From the NCBI GenBank assembly GCA_030272585.1, contig BSYQ01000003.1, positions 558,001 through 622,000 on the forward strand: DNA of 64,000 bases. Direction: 5' to 3'. This DNA is from Bryopsis sp. KO-2023 (Eukaryota; Chlorophyta; Ulvophyceae; Bryopsidales; Bryopsidaceae). Shown here piece by piece: positions 27,023 through 37,396 of the stretch (positions are counted from its first letter, which is position 1; every line of letters starts with the position of its first letter). The position numbers were made by a program, and so were the translations under genes. The notes below the pieces were generated by a model. It saw only the letters and a program-made list of their open reading frames with translations, ran no database searches and was not told the origin of the DNA.

Positions 27023-27693
27023 TTTGCATGTGTGTTGAACTGGCTGGGCTCCGTTCAGGATGGACTGTCGGCAGTTCTGGTGGGTTTGTGTGTTTTCAGT
27101 TCATTGGAGGGCTGCAACACGATGGCAGCCCTTGACGTTTCTCGGATCTGACCTCTTCGTGAAGCTAGCTGCCCGCAAGCGGCGTGTCCTACCCATCGTA
27201 AAATTTGCTCCCCTCGGCCGCAATGTAAACTGATCGTTTCCTTGGGTTCTGATCTTCCCGCGTAAGGCGACAGATGGACCTGTCGATAGATGGATCGGGG
27301 TCAACACACTGGTACGCCAAGGGAAACAGAGGCTAGCTACAGTTTTTCAGCGCCTTCGTGAGGTGTCTGCATGTGGGCTATGTTCTTTTGTTAGGGTTTG
27401 CGCTTCTTGTGGGACCAAGTGTCTTTCCCAGTTTTCGCTTGCCTTGACTTTCATGTTAGCTATCAGCTTTCTGGGTGAAATCCGGAAACACCGCGTTTCG
27501 CTGGAGGCGGGGCCCTACGGCGATCAGGACGTCTGGACGTCTTGCAATGACAGAAACGAAAGCTCCGGATGGGGACCACATGTCAGACAAATTCTACGGT
27601 TAAGAGTGATGGCAGGTGTTGCGTTCAGAGAAGGAAGCTGCGGTGCATCCATCAGCGGTCGTTTTCTTCAAACAAACGCACCAAAAAAATCTG
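27023..27693. other. divergent promoter region
   Basis: This 671-bp gap lies between the start codons of the minus-strand 419-residue gene and TRM5, so it should hold both promoters and both 5' leaders. The TRM5 frame is open upstream to about 27616 without an ATG. I see no repeat or RNA gene. Confidence 0.55.
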
Positions 27694-29082
27694 ATGCGCG
27701 CCATTGTTACAAGAGCAGGGCTGTTCGGAGCAGGATTGCGCACACAAAGAGCAGTTTCAACCATGACCAGTTCGTCCGGGCGGGATCTTTCGTTGAACCG
27801 CGCCGACTTTTCGGAAGTGTTACGAGTGAAAGCATTCAGAATACCCAGCAGGAAATGCCAACTGGCCGTGTCCACACTGGGCGACGACCTGCTTTGCCGT
27901 CCCAAGATCCGCCCGGTTCAAAAGGATGCGAGCCCTGAGACGAGATTGGTGTTGTTGAAAGAGGACATCGTCGAGCGTGCGGATGTTTGCGCCCCGTTTC
28001 GAGAGGTCGCCGAGCGGGAAGGTTACGATATTGTCGACTTCGAGGTTCCACTGGACTATTCTCACTTTTCGGCCGATCAGGTGTTGAAGAGATTGTTGCC
28101 CGAAAACGTCGAGACGCCATCGTCTTTCGAACTGGTGGGCCCGATAGCCCACCTCAACTTGAGAAAGGAGCATGAACCATTCAAGAACCTCATTGGGGAA
28201 GTGATTTTGGACAAAAATCCAGTGGTTAAAACAGTGGTGAACAAAGTGGGCACCATTGAGAACGAATTCAGGGTTTTCCAGATGGAGGTATTGGCTGGGG
28301 AAGCAAATTTTGAAACTGAAGTCAGAGAACATGGCCTCCGCTTCAAATTGGATTATTCGAAAGTGTACTGGAATTCCAGGCTGGAGAACGAGCATCAACG
28401 ATTGGTGTCTAAATTCAAACCCAAGGAGGTAATATGCGACATGATGGGTGGGATTGGCCCGTTCGCGGTGCCGGCTGGGAAAAAAGGTTGTGTAGTTTAT
28501 GCGAATGATCTGAATCCTGACAGCTTCCGGTATTTGCAACAAAATATCACCATCAACAAGGTGGGGAACCAGGTGCAGGCATTCAATCTGGATGCCCGAG
28601 AGTTCGTCCGGCTGTTGGTGGGCGGATCCTCTGAATCAATTGACAAATTGGGCCTTGATGGGAAGGTTTCCACACCGGTGAAGTTCGACCATGCAATAAT
28701 GAACCTTCCGGCAAGTGCGATCCAGTTTTTAGATGTTTTCAATGGTTTGTTCGATGGAGGTGTTTGGTCAGGGGCAATGCCTTGGATTCATTGTTACACC
28801 TTTGTTAAAGGGGATGAGCCAGATGTGGAAATCATGGAAATGTGTGAGAAGCATTTGGGTGGAAAGCTAGGGGAGGATGTCAGCATCCATAGGGTCAGAG
28901 ATGTTGCGCCAAGCAAGATCATGGTGTGTGTTTCTTTCCGTCTGCTGGAAAGCGTTGGATTAAAAAGAGATATTGGGGAATGTATAATGAAATCTGATGG
29001 AAATGTGCACAGTGGGGTTTTGCATCCAAGGCCAGATGAGGTCGATACGCCAACCTCCCCCAAACGGCAAAAGTTGGTTTGA
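27694..29082 (+). CDS. TRM5: tRNA (guanine37-N1)-methyltransferase
   Basis: Transfers methyl from S-adenosylmethionine to N1 of G37 beside the tRNA anticodon, which prevents frameshifting. Single exon, 462 aa from the first ATG; the frame is open further upstream but has no ATG there. Family landmarks: an N-terminal RNA-binding region (LKEDIV, VPLDYSHFSADQVLKRLLP), FELVGPIAHLNLR, then the class I methyltransferase fold with VICDMMGGIGPFAVPAGKKG (SAM loop), YANDLNPDSFRYLQQN and the catalytic-site motif NLPASAIQFLD. Residues 1-23 (MRAIVTRAGLFGAGLRTQRA) are basic with no acids and resemble a mitochondrial presequence. A second ATG at 27763 (MTSSSG) would give a form without it. Dual nuclear/cytosolic and mitochondrial supply is known for TRM5 in other eukaryotes. 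A basic tail, SPKRQKL, could act as a nuclear signal. Confidence 0.95.
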   Translation: MRAIVTRAGLFGAGLRTQRAVSTMTSSSGRDLSLNRADFSEVLRVKAFRIPSRKCQLAVSTLGDDLLCRPKIRPVQKDASPETRLVLLKEDIVERADVCAPFREVAEREGYDIVDFEVPLDYSHFSADQVLKRLLPENVETPSSFELVGPIAHLNLRKEHEPFKNLIGEVILDKNPVVKTVVNKVGTIENEFRVFQMEVLAGEANFETEVREHGLRFKLDYSKVYWNSRLENEHQRLVSKFKPKEVICDMMGGIGPFAVPAGKKGCVVYANDLNPDSFRYLQQNITINKVGNQVQAFNLDAREFVRLLVGGSSESIDKLGLDGKVSTPVKFDHAIMNLPASAIQFLDVFNGLFDGGVWSGAMPWIHCYTFVKGDEPDVEIMEMCEKHLGGKLGEDVSIHRVRDVAPSKIMVCVSFRLLESVGLKRDIGECIMKSDGNVHSGVLHPRPDEVDTPTSPKRQKLV

Positions 29083-29279
29083 GCAACCATGCTCTTGTTC
29101 AAAATCTCCTGTCTAGTTGCCACAGATGTGTGTAGTTATGAGCTGTTGTAGGAATGTTGGCTTTTGGAGTTTGGGACTTCCTGACTGGAGATCTGTAGTG
29201 GGTCGGTGGAGGCCTGGATTATATTTCACTTCACCCTGGCAATGAGGCCAGTTCGCACGTGATATTTGACATACATAGC

Positions 29280-30113
29280 CAGGCCACTTTATTTGAGGAC
29301 ACGTGAGGACATTGTCCTCATTTAAGGTCTTCAACCTGTCCTCATTTTACAAAGTTAAATCCAGTCAACCGCGGACAAACACAGCCGTTTTGCGGGAAAC
29401 CGACCCTGCCCACTCAGATCGTTGCTATCTCTGAGCACCAGAAAGGAAAGGAAAGGTGTTTCGCCTGATTTCGCGACTATACCTTTGATTTCGATGGTCC
29501 CAGCAGCGTTTTCTGTCCATATCGCGCGTTGTAACAAGTGAGTCCGACTCATTTGAGTTTCTACGTCCCTGACGTTCGGGATTGAACGTCAGGGAACAAC
29601 AATCGCCAAAACGACCTTGATGTTAGGTGCTGGTGGAGTTGGCTGTTTGTTGTCTGTTTTGAGGCTGGGATTTAAGTGGATACTTTGTCGACTGACGATC
29701 GTCAAGGAAAAACGTCACCTCCTTGGGAGTGCAACGGAGTATAGTTGCGTGTCCCAAGGCGACGTGTCGAGCTCTTCTCGAATTGCTTGTGTAGTTTGCC
29801 TCGAGCTTTTCTCGTCTTGTTATGTGCAAGGCCGCTTTTGGGTTGCTTGGGTATTATCGCGATGAGTTTTCACGTGATAGCAAGCGTTACAGCCAGCACG
29901 ACGGGCATTTTGAGAGCCTCTCCTTTCGCCCTGCTATGAAAATGTGCGGGGTTAGTCGCCTTGCGTCCAGAGACGCATCTTCTTGTTTTTTTTTGTCATT
30001 TTTGTGCTATTTTCTCCCACTGTCCTCACCCAGTCCTCAAATAAGCCGCACAATCTGTCCTCAAATACCAGAATGAGGACAATGAGGACACTGTCCTCAT
30101 TTAAAGTGGCCTG
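29280..30113. mobile_element. hAT-like non-autonomous DNA transposon (834 bp)
   Basis: The element is bounded by perfect 12-bp terminal inverted repeats: CAGGCCACTTTA at 29280..29291 and its reverse complement at 30102..30113. It is flanked by an 8-bp target duplication TACATAGC (29272..29279 and 30114..30121). The 8-bp duplication and the CAG-initial ends fit the hAT superfamily. Both ends carry clustered subterminal copies of TGAGGACA in both orientations, typical of transposase-binding sites. A central perfect 12-bp inverted repeat (29566..29577 and 29584..29595) could fold as a hairpin. There is no transposase ORF, so it needs a partner in trans. It lies 198 bp after the TRM5 stop and 335 bp before the S-formylglutathione hydrolase start. 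Confidence 0.88.
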
Positions 30114-30448
30114 TACATAGCAGATGAAGAGGTACACTTATAGGGCCAATTTCCTCCCCATCCAGAGTTTGGCCAATGGGAAGAGAAATTGCTGGATTTG
30201 GTGATCCAAAGGAGGCACTTGACCACGCACAAGGGGAGCAGTGCAAACGAAAAGTCCTTTTTTCAATTCAGACTGACATTCGAACGAGTATGTTTGGGAC
30301 GGTCGCAAAATGTTTGAACAAGCGATTTCTGCACTGTTTGACGTCACCACATTGCCGGGTTGCGTGCCCAAAGGCTGATCCAACATTTCGACGTCTCCAG
30401 TTTTTCCAACCTTCGCGCCAATATTCTACGGCCCAAGACACATTCAAT
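30114..30448. other. upstream region of the S-formylglutathione hydrolase gene
   Basis: This 335-bp stretch lies between the transposon end and the hydrolase ATG and should hold that gene's promoter and 5' leader. A TGACGTCA-like core (ttgacgtcacc) occurs near 30340, a possible bZIP-type site. No gene is seen. Confidence 0.4.
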
Positions 30449-32630
30449 ATGGCGGCCGCCGTCGAGGAGATCAGCAAGTGTAAAGTACAGTTTTGTTCGC
30501 GCTCTCACCGTGCGTGTTTTCAGGAGCGAAAACAGACGACGCCCGGATAACTAGATGCTGACGATTCCAGTCGTGTGTGGTTTGCCCAGACTTTCGGTGG
30601 GTGGAACCGTCGATACAAACATAAGAGCACTTCGTGCGGATGCGACATGATCTTTCAGATCTTTTTTCCTCCTCAAGCAGAGGCTGGCAAAGTCCCCGTA
30701 AGTGATCCTTTTCCGAGTCAGGGACGTTTGCGTGAGTGGATATCTATAACCCGCACCTTCGTCATTTTGTTCCCCTGTGGAGGGATCTTTTTTTATTGTG
30801 AGTTTCCTTACAAGGATCCTGCTTGGATGTGTTCAATCCAGGTCATTTACTTTCTCAGTGGTCTGACATGCACCGATGAAAACTTCATGATTAAGGTGTG
30901 GATTCCTAAGGCTGCCACTCTTCTCCAAGCCAAAAAAGAAAACAGATATCAGAAAATGTGACATCAATTTGTGTGAAGGAAGGAAAATACCCGGTGTTGT
31001 TTTTTTTGGTGCATATTTGCATTTCATTTCGGTGGTGGTTTAAACATCATTGACATTTACCCCATTTCATCGAAAATTATGCCAGATGGTGACTAGAATC
31101 TTTGATGCAGTAGGCCGGAGCCCAAAGAAAAGCGGCAGAGTATGGTATTGCTCTTATCGCTCCTGATACTTCACCAAGTAAGGGAAACAACACAATTCGG
31201 AAAAGAAGTCCTTGCTGTTATTGGTGTGTTCAATAAAGACCTTGAACACATATTGGAGCTGACAGCTCACTGTGCTTGAGGAAACCCCAAATCCTATCCA
31301 ACTGAGCTCAAGAATTTTCTCAACTTACTCAATTTCTTGCCTTCCTCAAGATGTGGCTTTTTTCTCTGATTTTAGGATGGTGAAGTGGGCAATGGTTGGT
31401 GGCACAAGGTTTCTTTTACCTGCTGTTAAAATATTTCTAATTTTTGCACGTTGTGTACAGGGGGTTTGAACATTCCAGGAGAGTCTGACAGCTGGGACTT
31501 TGGAGTGGGTATGCACATTGCATTGGTATAGCTTTGTTACCATTTTTTTTTCTCATTCTTTCATTGCCATTGGAAATTCAAAACATTTGGATGAAAATGC
31601 GACATCCCCGACAATTTGATATCGACAGTTAATCCAACAGCAAAATCTTCCTTTTCCTTGCTGACAGTGCAATCCGGTTGTGTGGCATGACCTCCAGCTG
31701 CTGGTTTTTACTTGAACGCGACTGTCGAAAAATGGAAAAACTGGAGGATGTACGAATACATCACCAAGGAGCTCCCCTCCGTTCTTTCTTCCGCCTTTCC
31801 GAATCTCGATCTCGGAAATGCAGCCATCTCGGGCCATTCGATGGGAGGACATGGAGCCATAACAATCGCACTCAAAAACCCAACGTTGTACAAATCCATC
31901 AGTGCTTTTGCTCCGATCTGCAACCCCAAGAACGTCCCGTGGGGCAAAAAAGGTGAATCAGACTATACCTGATGGCTAGTCTATCTAATCGTCGTTTTTG
32001 AATGAGACCGAGTTCCATATAAACCACGTCGTAGTGATCAATGGTTTTTCCGGACAGCTTTCAGTGGCTACCTCGGCGATGATGAAAGCACTTGGAATGA
32101 ATACGACTCAGTGGAGTTGATGAAAACCTACGAAGGCCCAAAATTGCCTCTTCTAGTGGACACTGGATCGGCAGATGGCTTTCTTGAAAACCAACTGGCA
32201 CCAGATGCACTGGAGGAAGCTTGCAAGGCCAAAAAATACCCTGCAACATTCAGAATGCAGGTAAGCAGACCTTTTTTTCCCCTATTGGAGTTCTGAAACG
32301 GGACTGTGGTGGAGGTTGGGAGCCTCCACAATTTAGATGAGTGTTTGGCCAGTGAAAGCGATCCAGTCCACCACACCTTGAAAAAAAAAATTGATCGTTC
32401 ATGTTTGGATTTGTTCTGCTGTGGGGCCATTATCGGAGATGGGTTGAATGTGCAGCTGGAAAAAGCCTGGGGGGGAGTTTCTTATGGTTAGAAAATCGAG
32501 CTGTTTGGCAGTGGAGGCATTGATATATGTGTATTGTGTTCAGGAGGATTATGATCATTCCTACGCCTTCATTTCCACTTTCATTGACGACCACTTCGAC
32601 CACCATGCGAGTGCATTGGGAATTCGATAG
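30449..32630 (+). CDS. ESD: S-formylglutathione hydrolase (esterase D family)
   Basis: Hydrolyses S-formylglutathione to formate and glutathione, the second step of glutathione-dependent formaldehyde detoxification in the cytosol. Eight exons: 30449..30484, 30590..30697, 30842..30895, 31114..31177, 31461..31508, 31698..31952, 32058..32260, 32544..32630; 855 nt, 284 aa, all phases consistent. Human and plant enzymes are about 282-284 aa. The alpha/beta-hydrolase triad is visible: Ser151 in GHSMGGHG, Asp228 in TGSADGFL, His261 in EDYDHSYAF. Other family blocks are [46 protein letters not shown] and [20 protein letters not shown]. Exon 4 needs the second of two adjacent acceptors (gcagtag then GCCGGA), because the first would start with a stop codon. 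The gene is complete. Confidence 0.97.
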
Positions 32631-34401
32631 CTAGGGGATCACTGATTTGTTGCAATTGTTGTAAGTTTTCCTTTCTTGTATCACAAAGTACAAATAGCCT
32701 TTACAGCAGAAAGATAATCCAAACTTCACACATCACCTCTTTCCAACTTCTGTGACAGACAGACATATTTGCCTGCATCCCCTGACACCCTGGCTTGCCT
32801 TCGTCACTACCTGACTGGTTCCTCTCCTCTCATGGCTGATGTTGCATGATTTGAGAGTAGTGTGACACGAGAGTAATCACACTAGTATATATATTAGTAA
32901 TCCCGTCTATGGATCCAGCCCACATGTTGCATTCATTGTTTTTTGGGGGGGTAAACGGAAATAGTATGATATGATCATTTGGACTTGTCCAATGGCGAAT
33001 GAAAGTATGATGCCTCCCCTCACTAAACTGAAGATGAGCCATTGTGCCGAGTTGGTCAACATGGAATTGAAAGTCTACAAAATCTTGCCTGAAACCTGGA
33101 GTTTTTTGTTCAGAGAATTGACACTGGTTTCCGGGAAGCACTTCTTTTTTCCTAGGAATGGAGGTGTCTGTTCCAGTCGATGTATCATCACTAAGGAAAA
33201 ACAAATGGGGGTTTGTCACATGACAAAAACCACTTGGTTTCTGATCCAACCAAACCATCACCCTTCAATTAGGTCCCTTTTCACACCAAATCTGCCAGAA
33301 CCAATTTTTACACTACGCCACCAATCATCTACTCAGTCTGCCACTTCTTCGTTACCTCCATCCCCCTCCCTCTTTCAAGTTTTTTTTGCACCTGCGGGCT
33401 CTGTCTTACTAAACTTCCCCCCCCCCCCCCAACCTTACTCCTCTGCATACTACCAACAAAAAAAGCCATCACCTCCAGATTTTCCACCCTCCCCCCCCCT
33501 CCCCCACCTGAAAGGATCAAGTATGAAAGTTGAGCATTTCTCCCCCCCAAAAAAACTAAAAGATCATATTTCTTCTCCTTGTTTTCTATAGATTGAAAAA
33601 GACATGGGCTGCCATGTGCATCCGGAATTTTTTGTTATTGTTTCAGTTTCAGAAGGGAAAAAAAAAAAGTCGAAATGAACACAAAGAATTCAGTTGATGC
33701 CTGGTCTCCTCCTCTCCAACAAAACCAAGGTCAGTGTAGAAAAAAAAAAGAACCATTCACAAAAAACACGACAGTGAAATTCCTGTGGAATTACGCATGC
33801 AATTCCTATATATTCCAGAAGGATTACCGAATTGAGTATTTTCTTGCCAGGTTCTGATGTGCGATCATCAGTTTAAAAGGGAAGCCCTCTCTGCTATTAC
33901 AGCTTTTCTTCAACTCTTTATGCCACCACTGGTCTGCAGCGCAGCCCACCTTCATTTCCCAATGCCCCCCCCTCCCCCCCCCCCCCCCGAAAAAACTCGA
34001 AACAAGAATCCTGTTGCTTTCCTTACCTCCCGCTCAACCAAACCCCACCCCCCTTGTATTGTACACGCAAATCCAGAACCTTCTCTTTCCTCTTTCCGTT
34101 TGTCCTTTCCATTCCCACCTCCGTTTTCTTTCTGTTTCTTTTCTTTAATTCCGACCCCCAGCACATTTTTAGGAAGCAAATTTATATATTCCCAAATTTC
34201 ATCCACTTTTTTCCCCCCCTCGCCCCTCCCCTCCCCCAAAAAAACAAACAAGAGCATCAAGAAAAAGAAAAAAAAAATACTTTTCTCTTTTCTACCCCCA
34301 AACGATACAATTATCCTCTCCCCCCCCCCAGACACACACAAGAAAAAGCCCAAATTTTCAATGGACAGAAGAAAAAGAAAAAAATTTGCTCAACAAAAAA
34401 T
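32631..34401. other. convergent intergenic, pyrimidine-rich low-complexity block
   Basis: This 1.77-kb stretch lies between two convergent genes. Positions 33340-34360 are strongly C/T-rich on the plus strand, with poly-C runs near 33418-33430, 33966-33988 and 34319-34329 and A-rich spacers. This makes long but meaningless ORFs on both strands. Part of it is probably the 3' UTR of the minus-strand gene ending at 34402, where the runs would be poly-G in the transcript. The 32650-33300 part is ordinary unique sequence with no gene that I can support. Confidence 0.6.
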
Positions 34402-36287
34402 TCACACTCCATTGTTCGAGCCTTGTCCAGGGCCAGGGGGGTGGTTGGGATCGTACTGGTGATGTGGGATCCCGAACTGGGGGAGAGAAAACGATTTGGG
34501 GTAATTCTGCTGTTGGAAATTCTCGGACAACAAATTGCCGTGCAAAGGGGTGGGGGTGTGCTGCTCGTGAGGGTTGTGCCATTGTCCGGGTGGGAAATGA
34601 GGGACTGCTGGGGTCTCCGCTACAACTGCAATAGAAATCCACCAGCACAAAAAATAAAAATCAACACATTTCCCAATGAAATAATATAGAGGAGGCCTCA
34701 TGGAAAAACGCGTAGAATAGTGTCCTGCTTCTTTCGGGCGATCACCCCGATTGAAACAATGAAATGATGAGTTCCTTTTCAATTATTTCGCCAAGCTCGG
34801 ATGTACAATTTACAAATAAACATTAACAAATTTTCGAGAATTTTTTTAATGGTGGCTATCTTTCCACATATTGTTTCCGGATACAACAAAAGACACCCAA
34901 AATTTCAGATCAACCTTATTCCTCCTGAGGGTGAACTGGAAGTGATTTCTGATCGACCTTGTTCCACCACCTAGAAATAAATTAAGGAGCCAAAATAAGT
35001 GATGACTAAAGTCCACAAAATAAGTTCTTTTCGCCCTACCTTCCTGCATATTTTGTTGTTGATGTCCACCCTGTGGTCGTGCATACAATCCTCCGCCTCC
35101 TGCTTTCTGTTGCATCAACACATAAAATTTTTGGAGTTGGTCTGATAGAAAAAAAAATCAAGACGCCTCGAAAATAGTCTTAACAAAACATCAACTCGCC
35201 CCCCCCAAAAAAAAACAGCGAAAAGAAACCACCAAAAAAAAACTCAACCCTTTTTTGGTTCGATTCAGATCAGGAGAGTCCCACTTTTAAAAAGTAATGC
35301 TCTTCAGATGACAAATGGGGAAGCATGAAACTCCCAGTTCATTGTCAATTTGACCCAAAGTGGACAAAAATGGGAAGAAAAATGCGACACCCACCAAATG
35401 CTCTTCATGCAGTAATTTTCTCAAAGCCCATGGAATCGTTTCTGCTGTTCCAGGCATGTCTGCCCATTGTGCAATGCGTTCCTGCAGGAAAAACACACAC
35501 ACACAACTTAATAGAGAACATTAGTCAGAGGACCACAGAGACTTCACAAAGCATTGCTATTGAGTGTTGCTTCCTGAAGTCCCCGCAGCCCTTAGGGCAC
35601 TTAGGGCACTGAGTTTCCTTTAAAACGCAGTCAGTTTAGAAATTGGCTGTGTACAGGGGCTGGATATTGATGTCTTGAAGGCATGCCAATATCCATTCTG
35701 ACTTGCTCTGAGAGGACTTTCTGGACTTCTGTGCTAGGGTGGAAGGGAACTGGGATTTCCTCCCAGTCAAACTTCCACGAATCTAACCAACGCCATCGAT
35801 AACAAAGAAATCCGGGGTCTCGAGAAGAAAAAGCAGCAGAAAAGCATTCGAGCGTCTTGCCAGTTTCACCGCGGGTTATTTCGAAACGATTTCTGGCGTC
35901 CTTTCGGAGCGCCGAGAGAGAAAATGCTGACCCTAACGTGTCGAAAAACGTATCCTTTCTTCTTCGTGCATCAAGAAAATCGACCAAAACCCTCATCGTA
36001 AACACGGAAAAACCAAGAGCCCAACATATCCTTTTAGCACCTATTCGAAAAAAAAAACAACAGAGATTTTAAACATCCTGACGGAGAAAAGACCGCAACG
36101 GAGAACCCCGTTCCATTTCATGGATCCCTCCTACCAGGGTTTGCCTGGTTGCAGCCTGAGAGGCTGCCCTCTGTTCCTTCAAAGCCAATGTGTACATATG
36201 ACTGACCGCATTGGCTGCCCCAACGAAAGACTGAAAAAAGGTGGAATCCTCCGCTAAGTCCATTTCCGTCTTCCTCTTTTTCACCAT
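34402..36287 (-). CDS. Q/H/P-rich small protein, distantly HAPSTR1-like N-terminus
   Basis: Exons 36135..36287, 35391..35481, 35040..35141 and 34402..34625 (570 nt, 189 aa, phases agree). The N-terminus begins with a basic nuclear-signal-like MVKKRK. It continues with the helical segment FFQSFVGAANAVSHMYTLAL, then REQ/QTL and ERIAQW. That pattern of F-x2-F-x2-AA-x-AVxxxY resembles the conserved core of HAPSTR1/C16orf72-type proteins, but I hold this only as a tentative likeness. The middle is a helix (DQLQKFYVLMQQ) followed by glycine and then a long disordered tail of Gln, His, Asn and Pro ending HHQYDPNHPPGPGQG. An unknown nuclear or stress adaptor protein is plausible. An alternative exon near 34922..34970 was not used because its phase does not fit. 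Confidence 0.6.
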
Positions 36288-37396
36288 CTTCCCTCCACTC
36301 TCAGTGCTTGTTCGTTTTGTGTTTCGTTTTCCTCGGCTAGAAACTGGACAGGCTGCAGACCTAACTAATAGTCACTTTCGCGGCCTGGCTTGGATAGCGG
36401 GCAACGACGACCGAGCAGTCCTTTCAGCACCGGGTTTGACAACGTCGGAAAGAGAAGCAAGCAGAATACAAGGACTCCCTTGTTTGGAAGCTTTCCAACA
36501 ACTCCACGACGAAATGGCTGAGTCAAAGCAGGCTGGTCGATTTTATTATCGAGAGGGAAACGTTTGATCCACGTAGAATCCAACCGGAAATGCAAGGAAT
36601 GGCATGTCAGTACATCGTCAGGCACTGGCATTTCCTTCCAACGTTTCTTTCTCTGGATCTGTAGATCTGCCCCCTTCTCCTGTTCTGCTTCGCAAGAAGA
36701 CCCTGGATGTGGTTTGGCGGTGGGCGGATGCTTGGTTTCATCAACACCCTGAATATGACTCGGTAATATGTTTGGGTAGTAAAACACCTTAGTGGAGTGG
36801 ATGCATGACTGACAAGATGTGAGGAGCACATGATTTTGATGAGGGGGTGTTGAGGAACCAGGACAACTATGCTCTGATTGGATTTCTGATGCTTGAAGCA
36901 ATAACCTGTCCAGGATGAACTACAGTCATAGGGGGTTCTGCTGTCTGACAGACCAGATCAGACTTGTGTTAACGTGCCCATTTTTATCTTTATAAGTTGA
37001 CTGGATGTTAGTCAGGTGCAAGGATAAAACATCTTCACAATGTGTTTGGAGACACCTTTTTGTAAGGTCGCGATTTGCTTGTCGAGAAGCAACTATGTGA
37101 AACACCTCACATTAAAACTTGGGGATGGTGGTGTGGGGTGTCGAATAATAATGAGACAAACTAGGAAGGTTTTTCCATGTGGAGGCGGACTGACCCAGAA
37201 ACAAGAAAGATTTGGATCCTTTGTGATCTTTGATTCACAAAAATAATTGATTGACAAAACTGGGAGCTCAAGCACCAGCATCCAACCTCCAACAAGCGTC
37301 CTATCATTCCGGATTTCAAATGACCTCCAAGGTCATCATGAGGCAGCTTGGCAGTTGTAGCAGGTTGGGCTGAAGAAAATGGTCTCTGCACTCTTC
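36288..37396. other. intergenic, with a possible unplaced plus-strand exon
   Basis: This 1.1-kb stretch lies between two minus-strand genes. On the plus strand, a segment around 36625-36765 reads SFSGSVDLPPSPVLLRKKT and then LDVVWRWADAWFHQHPEYDS. It ends at a good donor (gtaatatg) and has an acceptor-like tcgtcag before it. An ATG at about 36513 (MAESKQAGRFYYREGN) could be its first exon. I could not find a downstream exon that closes the frame, so no gene is called. The rest looks non-coding. Confidence 0.3.

Noticed and set aside
27616-27693. Upstream extension of TRM5
   Set aside because: The frame is open but begins with non-ATG codons; the first ATG is at 27694.
27363-27938. 191-codon plus-strand ORF overlapping the TRM5 start
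   Set aside because: It is a different frame from TRM5 with no conserved motif, and is probably leader plus shadow.
33857-34689. Two plus-strand ORFs of about 200 codons
   Set aside because: They are read from a pyrimidine-rich low-complexity block and consist of Pro/Ser/Lys/Phe runs with no family signal; the opposite strand is equally open.
34922-34970. Exon candidate reading GGGTRSIRNHFQFTLRR in the Q/H/P-rich gene
   Set aside because: It has a good acceptor, but every donor leaves phase 0 or 2 while the next exon needs phase 1; skipping it gives a consistent 189-codon frame.
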